A DNA stretch of 64,000 nt from Ficedula albicollis (Eukaryota > Chordata > Aves > Passeriformes > Muscicapidae), in contig NC_021674.1 of the NCBI RefSeq assembly GCF_000247815.1, positions 81,824,935-81,888,934 of the forward strand, written 5' to 3'. Below the pieces are notes generated by a model. That model had not been told where the DNA came from. It saw only the letters and a list, made by a program, of their open reading frames with translations, and made no database searches. A program made the translations under genes and the position numbers. Shown here in pieces: positions 24,359-37,756 of this stretch. The first letter of the stretch is position 1; each line of letters starts with the position of its first letter.

Positions 24359-25720
24359 ATCTGTGGGAAGTAAAACTCTGCTTGTCTCTTCCAGCAGGGC
24401 TGAGCAAGGATAACATGAAATCACTGTGCCACTCCTGGACATTGGAAAAGGGTCTCCTAATTTAAAGGATATTATTTTCACTGAAGGAGCTCCAGTTTCC
24501 CTCTGTGGGAAGTTCACTTTTTTCCATATCACTCCAACTTTTTGTCCCTTCTTCACCCACTGTTAGTTGTCAGGTGTTTAGGTCTCACCCTCTAATATCC
24601 CTCAACCTCCAGTCCTCAAACCCTTCACTTTTTCCTGCCCAGTGGCTGTGGGACAACCTGTCTTAAAATGAGCCACTTTGTGCTGCGAAGCCATGAAAAA
24701 TAGCCAGCTTTTCAGTCCCAAGGAGGGGCATGTCATATGAATATTGTCAAGGAAATCAGCAAATAGCTTCATGGTTTTTTCTCTTTCTCATGAGCACTGA
24801 GTTAAAGTGAGTGTGAGTAGTATTTGAATTAATGTTCTGCAGCAACAGATGGGTTTTAAGGGCTTGGTTGTTTTAAATATATTTATTCTTAAATACATGC
24901 TTGATATCATCTGCTTTTAAAATGCTGCCAGCAGATTTCTTGAAAATGCCCTCTGGAGACAGAAGGGACAGGGAAGGAGGCTGTTGGCAACAGCTGTGAT
25001 ATTTGGGAGGGCTCAGTGTGCTGGGAGGAGTGATGTGGGGCTGGCAGGCTGCAGCTCTCCACCCTGTGCTGAGACTGTGCTCAAGCCTGCCATGTGCAGA
25101 CCCAACCCCTTGGTCCAGCTAACAGCCTGCATTCATCTTTCCTGCACACAATATTTCTAAGTGTTTATGGAGCTGATGTACAGCATAAGCCTCACGTCTG
25201 GTTAAACTTTGGCTCCCATGGAGCTGCTTTTGCCAGTGTCAGTTTGGACTCAGGTTGGTGTTGAGCAGGGCATAAATCACACCATAAGACACTGAGACAC
25301 AAGTTTCTTCATTTGTCTTGTGGCTGGAGATGAGAAATCTAAATCCAGAGTTTTTCCAGCCTTTGTGGTTCCACAGGTTTGTTTCTTTTCCAGCTCTTTC
25401 AGAGGAGATGAATATTGGGATGGCAGACACTATCAAAGGGGAAAATCCTAAAACCTCATGTCCCTCACTAGACCTCAATCCTCATAACCTTCTCCTGTGC
25501 CATGGCTGTCTCACCAGGAAGGAGACCTCACCATACAACCAGTGTTGCTGATGGAAACATGATTCTGATTGACCAGGGTGACCTTTCATTTCAGTTGGGT
25601 GCTCAGAATCTTGGTGCTTTGGGCAGGAATGGAACTACCTGAAATAAATAAACTGAAATAATTTTCTCATTACAAGAAAACATTCCTAGACTTCTGAACT
25701 TTATTTACATTTATTCTTCA
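24359..25720. other. Unique non-coding sequence
   Basis: Nothing recognised. The opposing frames near 25239-25551 lack domains. Confidence 0.5.
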
Positions 25721-25981
25721 GACAAATGTTTTTGTACAGCTTGGGCCATCTCTTTTTCTTCACCTTTTTTTTTTGCATTCAGACAGCAACAACAAATGTT
25801 TTTGTACAGCTCGGGCCTTTTTCTTCACCTTTTTTTTTTTGCATTCAGACAACAACAGTTCTTTTAATAATATTTTCCTAAAACGACAAATGTTTTTGTA
25901 CAGCTTGGGCCATCTCTTTTTCTTCACCTTTTTTTTTTGCATTCAGACAGCAACAGTTCTTTTAATAATATTTTCCTAAAA
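25721..25981. repeat. Three-copy T-rich direct duplication
   Basis: Units starting (G/A)ACAAATGTTTTTGTACAGCT begin at 25721, 25791 and 25885. Copies two and three share an extra 37-base tail (GTTCTTTTAATAATATTTTC and beyond) that copy one lacks. Copy two has an 8-base deletion near GGGCC. The last copy ends exactly where the 719-bp duplication starts. Confidence 0.95.
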
Positions 25982-26700
25982 CCTTTAGCTTTTCAAAGAA
26001 GGGTCTATACAAAAGTTTCATCAAGCCTTTTGCCAAGAAAAATGCTTAAAAAGTCCTTTGTAATAAGCTCTATTTCCTTTCTTCTAACATACCAGTGGGT
26101 CTAGAGCATGAATTCTCCAGGGAGCAGTGCTCTATAAATACCTTTGATAGATAAATTACAAACTGCCACACACCAGAGCAGGTTTTACTTGTGTTGTGCA
26201 GCGAAGGGAGAGGGAACTAACCAAAACAAGCACAGGGTTGCTGTTGGAATGGAATTTATCATGAGGACTTGGCTTGCCAACTGTTGTCACAGCTATTTTC
26301 TTTACCTAAGCACAGGGACAGAAATACAGTAATTACTGTTGGTAAATGCCATTTCACACTGCTGACTACTGCACTTTCCAAGGACTCTCGTTACCATGCA
26401 ATCATTGCCAGTTTTGACAAATTACATCTGATTAATGAAAACAATATTTCTAAATCAACCATACCTCCTGAGAAGTCACCTCCTTGGGAGGGAAGAAGTA
26501 TGAAGTGGAATGAATTTCAGTGGGGCTTTTCAGAACTGGAGATCCCAGGTGTGTTGCCTGTGGCTTCAGTAGTCATCAAATATTCTGAAAAGGGGCACTG
26601 ATTGAAACAAGCAGAAGGGTTTAAAACAGGTGCAGGGAAGGCTGCTGTGAAAACAGGTGGTGAGCTTCTGGAGCTTGGCACCACTGGACTTGAATGAGGA
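25982..26700. repeat. 719-bp tandem duplication, copy 1
   Basis: Begins CCTTTAGCTTTTCAAAG. By eye it differs from the downstream copy at only four positions, offsets 8, 13, 111 and 119 of the unit. The remaining 600 bases look identical, and both small plus-strand frames inside (62 and 110 codons) are repeated without change. These frames have no recognisable domain and are not called as genes. Confidence 0.97.
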
Positions 26701-27420
26701 CCTTTAGTTTTTCCAAGAAGGGTCTATACAAAAGTTTCATCAAGCCTTTTGCCAAGAAAAATGCTTAAAAAGTCCTTTGTAATAAGCTCTATTTCCTTTC
26801 TTCTAACATATCAGTGGGACTAGAGCATGAATTCTCCAGGGAGCAGTGCTCTATAAATACCTTTGATAGATAAATTACAAACTGCCACACACCAGAGCAG
26901 GTTTTACTTGTGTTGTGCAGCGAAGGGAGAGGGAACTAACCAAAACAAGCACAGGGTTGCTGTTGGAATGGAATTTATCATGAGGACTTGGCTTGCCAAC
27001 TGTTGTCACAGCTATTTTCTTTACCTAAGCACAGGGACAGAAATACAGTAATTACTGTTGGTAAATGCCATTTCACACTGCTGACTACTGCACTTTCCAA
27101 GGACTCTCGTTACCATGCAATCATTGCCAGTTTTGACAAATTACATCTGATTAATGAAAACAATATTTCTAAATCAACCATACCTCCTGAGAAGTCACCT
27201 CCTTGGGAGGGAAGAAGTATGAAGTGGAATGAATTTCAGTGGGGCTTTTCAGAACTGGAGATCCCAGGTGTGTTGCCTGTGGCTTCAGTAGTCATCAAAT
27301 ATTCTGAAAAGGGGCACTGATTGAAACAAGCAGAAGGGTTTAAAACAGGTGCAGGGAAGGCTGCTGTGAAAACAGGTGGTGAGCTTCTGGAGCTTGGCAC
27401 CACTGGACTTGAATGAGGAC
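26701..27420. repeat. 719-bp tandem duplication, copy 2
   Basis: Begins CCTTTAGTTTTTCCAAG directly after copy 1 with no spacer and ends GAATGAGGAC. Substitutions relative to copy 1 lie only in the first 120 bases. Confidence 0.97.
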
Positions 27421-30400
27421 ATGACAGCAGGTTGAAAAAGGGATTAAACACTTCTATGTCCAACAAATACATAAACAGAAACTGGCAGGAATATGCAGTT
27501 AATCCAGTAAAAGTAAAGTATGAGAAAGTGTTGAGGCTCATGTGCTCCCATAAATAACATCTTTCATTGTCACCATTGAGATCAGTACTGGGTGGGATTC
27601 TCTGTTGGTCTAACCCAGCAATACATTATTGTCCTTAAAAACTGGAAAACACAAAACTGCTGCTTCTGCCACAAATGCCAGCATGGAAAGCTTTGGTATG
27701 TTCCCGTGGAGAGTGGAGGGAATGGGACAACCAGCATTAGGGCTGGTCCTTTTAAAAAGTCTGCAAGTACACAAGGTGAAAAAGACCACTTCCAAAAATG
27801 TAGGGGATTACTCTGAAATTCATCTCTTTACCTGTATGCACTATTTTTACATATATGTTTCTACAGCATAAAGGTATTTTTTAAATTTTTTGTTGTTGCT
27901 GTTTTAATTTTGCCTGTATCTTCATACATTTAAGGAATATGGCTGATGAAGAAACCCAGTGAGGCAGTTTGAACTTAGGTGTCCAAATTTGCCTGCAATA
28001 CCTTCCAGCTGCCTTTTTCTGTATCAGGATCTGTTTCTTTCTTTTCCCTTTCTTAGAAATCTTTGGGGATCCAACAATGGCCAGAAGACACAAATATAAC
28101 TGCAAGAAGTCTTTTGTTTACACCTCCCTTCTCTCTGCTTAGACCTGTTCTCAGTGGGAGGTTTAATCTAGTTATCACTTTTTGCTGAGAAAAGCATATT
28201 TTTAGGTTTTGCTTTAATTTGAAAGTAAGTTTACATCCTCTCCTTGCTGAATTGAAAACACAGTCTTTGCTCCTTCCATGTCATTCATCACAGCCTTAAC
28301 AGGGAGAGACTGAAGACAGGTTCCACTGGGAGACATCTGTGCAAACATCACTGCTGCCATTCTATCCATCAGGTTTTAATCTGGACCACTGCATTTTTCA
28401 TTTTCCCTTCATTCCTGTGCTTCCCAGAGCCTGTGCAGCAAGCTCTGGCTTCTTTATTTATGCTCATCATAAACTGCCCAGAAGCTGCTGTCATTGACTG
28501 AGACCACATTGTGTGAGGAAGGAGACAGCTGCTGTCTCCAAAGCTGTTTTGGGGCTGGACTTGAAAGCACTCGTGCCTTCAAAACCCTAAGAATAAAAAC
28601 AGTGTGTCACATACAGCTGTCCAAGTCATAAAAAGCATTTTAGGGTAAGTTAGGGCTCGTCCCATAGAGTGGTCACTGAGGTGAAAATACAGCAGTCTCT
28701 CAAGGGGTTAAGTCCAACTGTCTGACTTAAGGTTCATTTATAAAGTATTTTCATCTATCTAAATTTAATACTAATAATAGAGTTTAGAGGCAGAAGTGAG
28801 GAGTAGGGCTTACTGTGTAAGTTTCTCTGTCAAAAAACCTAATAATTTGCAGAGACAGAACCTTACTCAAAAATGCCCAGTTTTCTCGTGGCAGTGTCCA
28901 AGAATTGAATTTTATGGAATCCAGATTGGAAGCTCTATTCATTAGCTCTTGAATTATCAGAAATGTTGATGCCCACAATTTGCATTAACTTTAAATGCTT
29001 TTTGGAACTTCAGCATCTTTCTGGAAAAAACCCCAGAATGCTACTTAGATTTCTAACTTGTCATCTGAACTCATGCACCAAATTCTCAGAAACTTCCAAA
29101 ATGACGCCTTCAGCACACAGAGCTGAGAACATTTACTCTCCTCTTGCTGACAGTGGCTTTACAATTCTGATTTATTCTGAGCTATATTCTCTGTACTTTT
29201 TAGTCTTTAATAGAGTCTCATATTGTAATCACAGCTGAAATCTGCAGATTATGCTGCAACAATAAATTATTCAGATGGGCTACTTAGACTTCATTTTGCC
29301 AGAATGGTTCCATCTCTATCAATGATTGACAGCTATTTCTGAGCATTATTTAGCCTTTCACATCACAAATCAGGACTCCTGCCTATTGCCAGCTCCAGCT
29401 TCTAGTGCCAGATTCCCATCTGGCACTGTAACAGGGAGTATTTGAGTAGGACATGCTGCCTTTTTTTAGCATCAAATCCATAAGGCTCACAATGAAAAAA
29501 CAGCTTCTTTTATCTGCTGAGCTCAAGTTCACGTATTCTGTAAATCATTTTAACTTCTCAAATGTCCAGATCAATTTAATAGCCCTAATTGAGTGGAAAA
29601 CTGAGCTGAAACTCAGATGTTGAGTTGGAATTCTCAACTCATTTACTCTCAATGAGGTAAAAAGCATCTTTTTCAATAGCCCCTCTATTAAGAAAGTTAA
29701 GCACTATGTTGTGTAGACATTTCATCATGTTCCTACTTGAACAGTATTTAGTTCTGCTCCTGCTGTGCCATCCAGCTGGAGCTCTGGGGGTTGACAGGAC
29801 TTTCCAACAAGGTGTGAGGATCCACACCAGCCACCCTGATGCCCTACCAAGCCCTTTTGGCAGATGCAAGCTCTCATGACCTCTCAACAAACAGGGAAGT
29901 GGGTCCTGGAGAGATCAGACTGTTTGGGCAGGAACCTTGCATCTCCAGCCTAAGTTTGGTGTGCTAAACCCCAGGTCCCTCAGCCTTTGTTGACATCACA
30001 TATATAAAAATAAGAAAGAAAGCAGGCAATCTTAAGAAATATTAGAGGATCAGAAATTTCAAAGCTAATTTAAAAGTGATTGCCTAACAAACAAACAAAC
30101 AGACAAATCTCTAAGAGGATTCCTCTGTGCCCTGTTTTTTATTAAACCAGATTTTATTTTTCGTGATTGAGAGAAGTCACTTAGTCTCATCAATGGCATT
30201 TTTTGGTTTGCTGTCAAAAATTATCTCCCAGAATACCTTCCTTTCTCTTGATGCTGCAGTGTTTTACAAGGCTTTTCTCCCTTTGAGGGATTTTTTTGGT
30301 ACTTCTTTTCCTTAGGAAATACATGAATGCATACATATTATCTTCTGCTGTCGGAAATTCATGTATTCATGTCATGTTTCAACAGTAAATGCAAAAGTAA
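27421..30400. other. Unique non-coding sequence
   Basis: No gene or recognised mobile element. A perfect hairpin, AGTGCCAGAT-tccc-ATCTGGCACT, lies at 29404-29427. An (AAAC)n tract lies near 30087-30102. Confidence 0.55.
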
Positions 30401-30428
30401 ATACAATGCATTTTAAAATGCATTGTAT
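30401..30428. repeat. 28-bp perfect palindrome
   Basis: The two 14-base halves, ATACAATGCATTTT and AAAATGCATTGTAT, are exact reverse complements with no spacer. Each arm contains an ATGCAT core. It lies 46 bases upstream of the G run. Such sequence can extrude as a cruciform and can disturb library preparation or assembly. Confidence 0.95.
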
Positions 30429-30470
30429 GCATTGTATTAATGTATCTCCCCCTTTTTTTTTTTTTTTTTG

Positions 30471-31096
<626 letters not shown>

Positions 31097-31113
31097 TTTT
31101 TTTTTTTTTTTTT

Positions 31114-32097
31114 GGAATTGCCTCTAAAATTCAGTCACAAATTCAGTGTCACAAATTCTTCTGTGAGAAATCAAAGCAAGTAGTTTCAGTGTTGCTGTCA
31201 AGATCTGTCCCTGCTCCTAATATCTAAATGAGATACCATGAGAAAAAGCATCAAAACCAGCTGTTTTTTCAGGCAACGTTCATGTGAGTTATCAGAAAAT
31301 TGTAGTTGTTCTGTCTCCATTTCCCATTCTTTCTCCTACTCACACCAAAGAAAACACCTTTGTTTTAAAGCTAACACCTTTCTCTCCCTGTGTCTGCCTT
31401 ACTGGAGGATTTCTTATTGTTTCATGCAGATGGGTAGGGGGATCTGGATTTCTACTGCCTTAGCTAAAACTATTTAGTGCATCATTGTTTTCCTGTGGCA
31501 GAGGCAGTCCCTGTCACATCCATTTCATGGCTTCTTCCAAACTCAGTGGTTTGTGTGATGAGAGACACAGTCTCTGTCAACAGATGACTGATGTAATACA
31601 CCGACAAGGTTAAATTTGAATGTGAAGTGTATGGTATCAGTCTGATTACACTCATTTGATATGTCACATATTAAGAAGCACTAGTAAGAGCCAGAAGCTG
31701 TGAATATTTGATATTAACAGTACTGAGAGAACAATAGCCTTGAACAATATGAATATCTGTGTATTTAACAGTGGAAACAGCAACCTGACAGAAAGATGGA
31801 ACCCTAAGGATGGAGGAATTTAACTATATTTGTATTAAAAGCACAGCTCACATACTTAAATAAGCAGTATAGAAGTAGCATTTGACAGAAAGTTGGAATA
31901 TTGAGCAAGGAGGAGTAGTGGAAGCACAGCTTCTATACACAAAGGTGGCTTCCCAGCTATGCTGACTGCTGCATCCATGAAGTAAAAATGTATACATGGG
32001 CATGTAAATATGTCTGTAAGTATGTAGTGCTTTCTACTGCCTATTCTTGGGCATTAAAAGGACATGCATTAGCTCACTTGAAGGAATCCTGACTTTT
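31114..32097. other. Unique sequence with possible old 96-bp duplication
   Basis: No gene recognised. 31769-31864 and 31865-31945 share weak colinear similarity (CAGT…GACAGAAAG.TGGAA…AAGCACAGCT), perhaps a decayed tandem duplication much older than the near-identical ones elsewhere. Confidence 0.4.
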
Positions 32098-32181
32098 TCT
32101 TAATAAACTAAATGTCTAATGTAATACAATTTATTAAAATCTTAATGAACTAAATGTCTAATGTAATACAATTTATTAAAA
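32098..32181. repeat. 42-bp direct tandem duplication
   Basis: TCTTAATAAACTAAATGTCT…CAATTTATTAAAA occurs at 32098 and 32140 with one substitution, directly abutting. Confidence 0.95.
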
Positions 32182-32668
32182 AGAACTATACTGCAATCTC
32201 CACCATTGCAAGCTCTGCAGTAAATTCATTGCCTGGTTCTCACCAAGTGAGAAAAGCATAATTGTTTTGTCATATTGTATTCCATTCATTCTGCAACCTG
32301 ACATAAACAAGCTCATGTTCAGCATTATCCCAAGCAGACCACAGATTTGCCCTTTGTTTGACCATCTGTTATGTTTGCACTTCCTAGAGAACAAATTCTA
32401 ATTATAGGATATAAGTCTTTGTGGATGTGGCCTTAAATGCCTGGAATAAGGAGCCTTACTGTATTAAAAGAGGTTTTCAGTTTTCAGTTTTAAAGCTGTA
32501 TCAGGTCTCTGACCTAAAACTTTGTCATTATAAAGTCACTGAATGACTAATTGCTGTGCCCCAGGACATTGATAAGTGATATGGTTTACCCAGTTCTGAA
32601 GAGGGGTATTGAGGGTGCTGAACAGAAAAAGGGCAATCAAGGGTCTGATTCTTACTCATATTAGGCCC
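32182..32668. other. Unique non-coding sequence
   Basis: Nothing recognised. Confidence 0.5.
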
Positions 32669-32776
32669 TATTAGTCTGTGGAGGAGCATATCGATAAAAA
32701 GAGGAGGAAATTATATTAGAAATATTAGTCTGTGGAGGAGCATATGGATAAAAAGAGGAGGAAATTATATTAGAAA
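32669..32776. repeat. 54-bp direct tandem duplication
   Basis: TATTAGTCTGTGGAGGAGCA…GAAATTATATTAGAAA at 32669-32722 abuts a second copy at 32723-32776 with one substitution (TCGATA versus TGGATA). Confidence 0.96.
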
Positions 32777-33430
32777 TTTCTAGAGAAATAAGATGTGCCA
32801 TGATAGACCCATTTTTTGCACAAGCACAATTTAAAATTTTCACATATTGTAATGCCTCTTCCAGACTTAAGGAAAAACAAGTTAACTAGGATGATTTTTC
32901 TTACTATTTGACAGTGTTGCCTTATTTGACATCTAGAATTTGTACTAATTCACTGTGAAAATTTCAGTGGCCTTGTTCTGCTGATCAGATGTTGGCATTT
33001 TATTTCCTGAACTACCTGCAGTCTCTTCTGGTTGTTGTGACTCCTGTGAATAGGGTCCTTAGGGGGCAAATGAGTCCTTTCTAATGAAAACTGCCCAAGG
33101 AGCACTGCCAGGGATGACTTCCCCATCTGAGAACATCTCCAGAACCTGCATGCAGGTTCTGCCCTGCCTTCTGCCTGTAGCTCCTTTCCAGCACAGAAAA
33201 TGATTTGGGAACTATTTAGACAATAAATATTCTTTGGTGAGAGAGCTGAGCCACCTGTGCAGGTGACTGTAAGGACCTCCTGTACCCTCCCTGTTTTGCT
33301 TGTGCTTATTGTTGGCAATCCCAATGAGCCACCTCCTCATTTATTCCCTGGCAATAGGACCTAACCAGGACAAGGACTCCCTTAATCATTCCTAACCCAG
33401 GGAAACCTCTGTAGAAATCAACTGGAGTGT
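32777..33430. other. Unique non-coding sequence
   Basis: A 124-codon minus frame (32950-33324) lacks any recognisable domain. No other feature. Confidence 0.5.
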
Positions 33431-33847
33431 GGGACTGTCCTTGCTGAGTGGTTTCCTGGGGAAAGGTTAATACTAATAGGTATGTTTCCACATTTTATAA
33501 AGCATCAATCAGGTTTAAGCATTTTCTGGCCACCAGGATGATAAATCCCTGCTGCCATGGTGAAGGCAGGCAGTAGAAGTGTCAGCCACACACCAAACTC
33601 ACTGCTCCTTATGTGATAGAAAAGAAATTACATCAGAGGAAAGATGATGCCTTGAGAAAAGTAGATTTCTTATTTCAACAAATATTTGAAAATTTTAGAA
33701 TATGAAGGGGCCAGTGCTTAATTTGCTTTGTGATGGCAAATTGCCTAAAAGTTGTGATTCTCTATTCTTTAATTGCTGGCAACTACAAATGATACCACTT
33801 TCCTATGCTGCCATCCCCAAAAGCCTGGTCCTGGTGGTGACACTGGT
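33431..33847. repeat. 417-bp tandem duplication, copy 1
   Basis: Begins GGGACTGTCCTTGCTGAGTG and runs to the GGTGACACTGGT junction. It differs from the downstream copy by roughly seven scattered substitutions, read by eye (for example GTTTCC/GTTCCC, ATATTTG/ATGTTTG, GCAAATT/GCACGTT). Confidence 0.96.
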
Positions 33848-34264
33848 GGGACTGTCCTTGCTGAGTGGTTCCCTGGGGAAAGGTTAGTACTAATAGGTAT
33901 GTTTCCACATTTTATAAAGCATCAATCAGGTTTAAGCATTTTCTGGCCACCAGGATGATAAATACCTGCTGCCATGGTGAAGGCAGGCAGTAGAAGTGTC
34001 AGCCACACACCAAACTCACTGCTCCTTATGTGATAGAAAAGAAATTACATCAGAGGAAAGATGATGCCTTGAGAAAAGTAGATTTCTTATTTCAACAAAT
34101 GTTTGAAAATTTTAGAATATGAAGGGGCCAGTGCTTAATTTGCTTTGTGATGGCACGTTGCCTAAAAGTTGTGATTCTCTATTCTTTAATTGATGGCAAC
34201 TACAAATGATACCACTTTCCTATGCTGCCATCCCCAAAAGCCTGGTCCTGGTGGTGACACTGAC
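33848..34264. repeat. 417-bp tandem duplication, copy 2
   Basis: Directly abuts copy 1, same orientation. Unlike the 719-bp pair, the differences are spread along the unit. Confidence 0.96.
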
Positions 34265-37200
34265 TGCCTGCCTTGGCCAAGTGGAGCCCACATTGCTTTG
34301 AGGCTCACCTTGATTTTTCACGGGATTGAAAGGAAGGCTGATGCCACTGATATAAGATGAATAAAATCCTGTGGAGGCTGCTGATGGCAGTTTGGAATTC
34401 AGCAGGCTTGTTTTGGGGTAAAGCAGCAAGAAATGGTTTTTCAGAGAGTGCTTCTAAGCTAGGTTTGAGCTGCACAGCAGCTTTGGGGGCTGGAGCCTTC
34501 CTAGAATCTCACCACGGATGAGGAGGGTGCATGGGGAGACCAGGGGATGTATTTTCTACATTCCATCTTGCCAGCTGTCCTTTACACTCATGGTACTTCT
34601 CTGACCCACAGGAGAGTCATCTTTGGCCACTGCTGGAGCTGCACACCAGTCAGTAAAGGACTGCCAGTTTGTATGGTGCTTATGAGGTTGTTTTTTATGC
34701 CTGCATTATTATATTGTCATTTCTGCAAGCTGGAAATGATTCTCTCTGGAGTTAAATGGCATCTGCTGATGGCTCTTGTAGAATGGCAAATATCTGAGAA
34801 GAAGGAAGTGATTTTTTTCTGGTGACTTATACCTTCTTTAACAGGTATACCTATCTTGTTTAGCAGATTTACAGGACTAAAGAATGGAAAAGAGGTTACA
34901 AATCAGAGCAATAGCTACATACCCTTAAATTTCAGTTTTATACACATCTGTCTGGCATCTTGTGTGCTGAAATGCCTCACTGACACACATATATTTAGTA
35001 ATATATTGCTAAAGCTTTCTGGTAACATTCAGATTTCAGAGCAGATTCCATCTCTTAGATAGATAAGAAGGGGAAAAACAGGGAAACTACAAAAAGATTT
35101 GAAAGTTGCTCAAGACCTTGGTGGAGAAAGACAAGAAAAAAGATAAAACTGTTCAATGCATTTATTACTGACCTTAAATTTTTATAAGGCTAGTTATTCT
35201 GTTCTGATTTTTTTTTCTGATATCATGAGTAGTGTTAAAAATGTCATTCTTACAACACAAGAAAGCAGTTTAAAAAAAAGCTTCTCAGATAAAATAATCT
35301 AAATACCTCTGAGAAGCAAGAAAAGTTGATTTAATTAAATATTTTAAAACTAATTTTCCATAATTTGCAATACTATTGTGCAAACAGCTCTATTTAGTGG
35401 GTTGCTGTTGCATTTGGAAACTTCTGTTCCAGCACGTTCGTTTTTTGTTAAGAAAAATAACGCCTCATTTTTTTGGTGATGCTTTACACTCTTTCCCCCC
35501 CCCCCATGTAGTTTATTCTAACACAAAATAAATGGAAAATGTCACACCTTTCCAACAGAGTACTTTGTCATAACAGAACTCTTCTGAGAATTACTTTGGA
35601 AAAGACGAGGACAGTAGTGAATTGATGATTTGGCAACACGCCTGGTCACACAAAATATATAGTTTAGGTTAGAATCAGGGTTTCCAGAATATTTTATCAT
35701 CCAATTCCATCTTGTCCCATCAGAAACTTCCTCACAAACAGTAACCTGAAATAATGTCAGCATGCATCGTGTTATTGTTTTTTAGATTTTTCCCACCTGT
35801 CATTACACAATCACAGGAGATGCTGTCTGAACAGGTGTGAAAACAAAATGTCCGTGATGCTGAGGAGCATTCTGCTCCTTGAAACACATCTTATTTCCTC
35901 TGTTGCCTGCTCCCCAGGTACATCTAATAGCTAATAACATCATATGTCACAAAGCTGCACTCTGACTAAATACAGCCACTGATTGGTGATCTCAACTGGC
36001 CTCAGCACTGCTCACAGTGGATTAATAAATTCACTCTGTAGCATTGAAAAAGACTTGTGCAATAAATTACATTTTTTCTGGCACTGGAGCATCCACACAA
36101 ATAAGCTCAGGTTAGTCCTTAATGAAAAAGAGACTCCCTAGTCTCTTACTTGGAAACAAAGAGCAAACAGTAAGGAGATGGACCAAGAGCAGTGGCAGAG
36201 GCACCCTAAGTGCTGGTGAGTACATGGGAAAAAAGTTCCTTCTTGAGGACATCTGTGTTGTGGATCTGTGTCTCCATTATCCAGGCCTGGGGCTTTCTGT
36301 TTTCTAACCTGTGTGAGGGCATTGTATCATGTTTGTTGGAAATGGAAGACAAAGAACAACCCTTTTTTCACCGACAACTATTAAGGTTCTGCCTCATTAT
36401 ACCTGGTGTTTCCAAATAACAGATGATGTAGAGAGGGTTGGAACACAGTGTTTTGTTTGTCCTGGCGTTAATGAGCATTTGAAATGCTGATGTGCAGGCA
36501 AATCTCTTTCTGTTTTAATATTTTGCATATATATTACTATATAATGCCTTGTGCGGGGAATAGGAATTTACCATCTAAATATATTAATATTCAACAAATA
36601 GTGGTGTGTACAAAATAGAAGAAATTATTTTTTCCCCTTAAAACATAGCAGCCAATGTTAGTTTGGCTTCATGCAAGCTATTACAATGGTTGTGCTAATT
36701 CATCTCTCTAATTTAGGGCTGATTGATATTAATTTTTGTCTTCAGGAAATGCACAGTTCTTTGCTTGTTTTCATTTAGGCCACCTCATCACAGTCTGAAA
36801 TGATGTACACTGGCAGAAAGGGGTTTGGTATCCCTTTCAGTGGAATCCTTTGGTATCCTTTTTGCCAGTGGAAGATTTCACAAATGCCTTGAGCCGAATC
36901 AGCGCAAGCCCCAAATGGAAATAAGATGCTTCTTTTTAACATTTAACATTTTAACATCTGGTTGTAGGCAACCAGAGGTACATGGTGTCCTTAGCTGCTC
37001 TGGAGTGCCATGGCCTGAAGTCTCTGACCGAGCCTGTGTGTCCCCCTAGAAGACTTGTGCTGGCACCACTTCATGACATTGACAATGGTGACCCAGCAGT
37101 AACTGGATTACATTCCACATCCTCATTATGAAGACTAGAACACATGACCCTGGAGGTTCCTTCTACTCTTGAAATACATAAATCAATTAATTTACTGGTT

Positions 37201-37756
37201 TACTTAATTTGATTCGGATAAATTATGGAGATACTTCTACATGCAATGAGTGGGAGGGAAGGAGAGTTATTTTTATGGTCAAGTGAGAGTCACTAATTTA
37301 TAATCTGGGGCTCTGCTGGTTCCTTTTACAATTGACTGATAGTGGTGTGAACATGACATCATTTTTGTTGGGCTTTGTCATCCACTGAAGTTAGCTGAAA
37401 GAGTTCCACTGAGCCTGGAGGGCACTCCTGTCCTGGTGAGCAGTCATAGAAGGCTTTCATGAGCACAACAGTATTCAGCAGAAGTTTTGCTGGCATGAGT
37501 TTAGACTGTGTAATTATGTGTACCCAGAATTACAAATAAGTAATGCAAGATGCTACCACCATATGCCATCTGTATATAAGGGGTGCCAGAAAGAAAGGCT
37601 TTTGTCTAGCTCTGTGACTATGGCAAAGAGCAATGAATACATTAATATATCTCCTAGATAAATTATATGGGTGAGTGTGTTTCACTGGTTACAAAATACT
37701 TTTAAAACGTAGAAGGTATGTTCTTAGCTTGTAAGTATTTAAAACAGAATGCACAC
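34265..37756. other. Unique sequence with TAAT-rich island and short C run
   Basis: A C run of about 12 lies at 35497-35508. 36480-36790 is AT-rich, free of recognised repeats, with many AATATT/ATTAATAT and ATTA cores (CTAAATATATTAATATTCAA, TTGATATTAATTTTTG), the look of a conserved non-coding element. A small imperfect GGTATCCTTT direct repeat lies at 36827-36870. No gene recognised. Confidence 0.35.

Noticed and set aside
23876..24556. 226-codon minus-strand open frame
   Set aside because: No recognisable domain. Its internal peptide repeat comes from a 42-bp DNA duplication, and nothing marks it as an exon or intact gene.
26144..27320. Two identical pairs of plus-strand frames (62 and 110 codons) as duplicated genes
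   Set aside because: Their identity reflects the 719-bp DNA duplication as a whole; there is no domain, no coding-type substitution pattern and no promoter or splice evidence.
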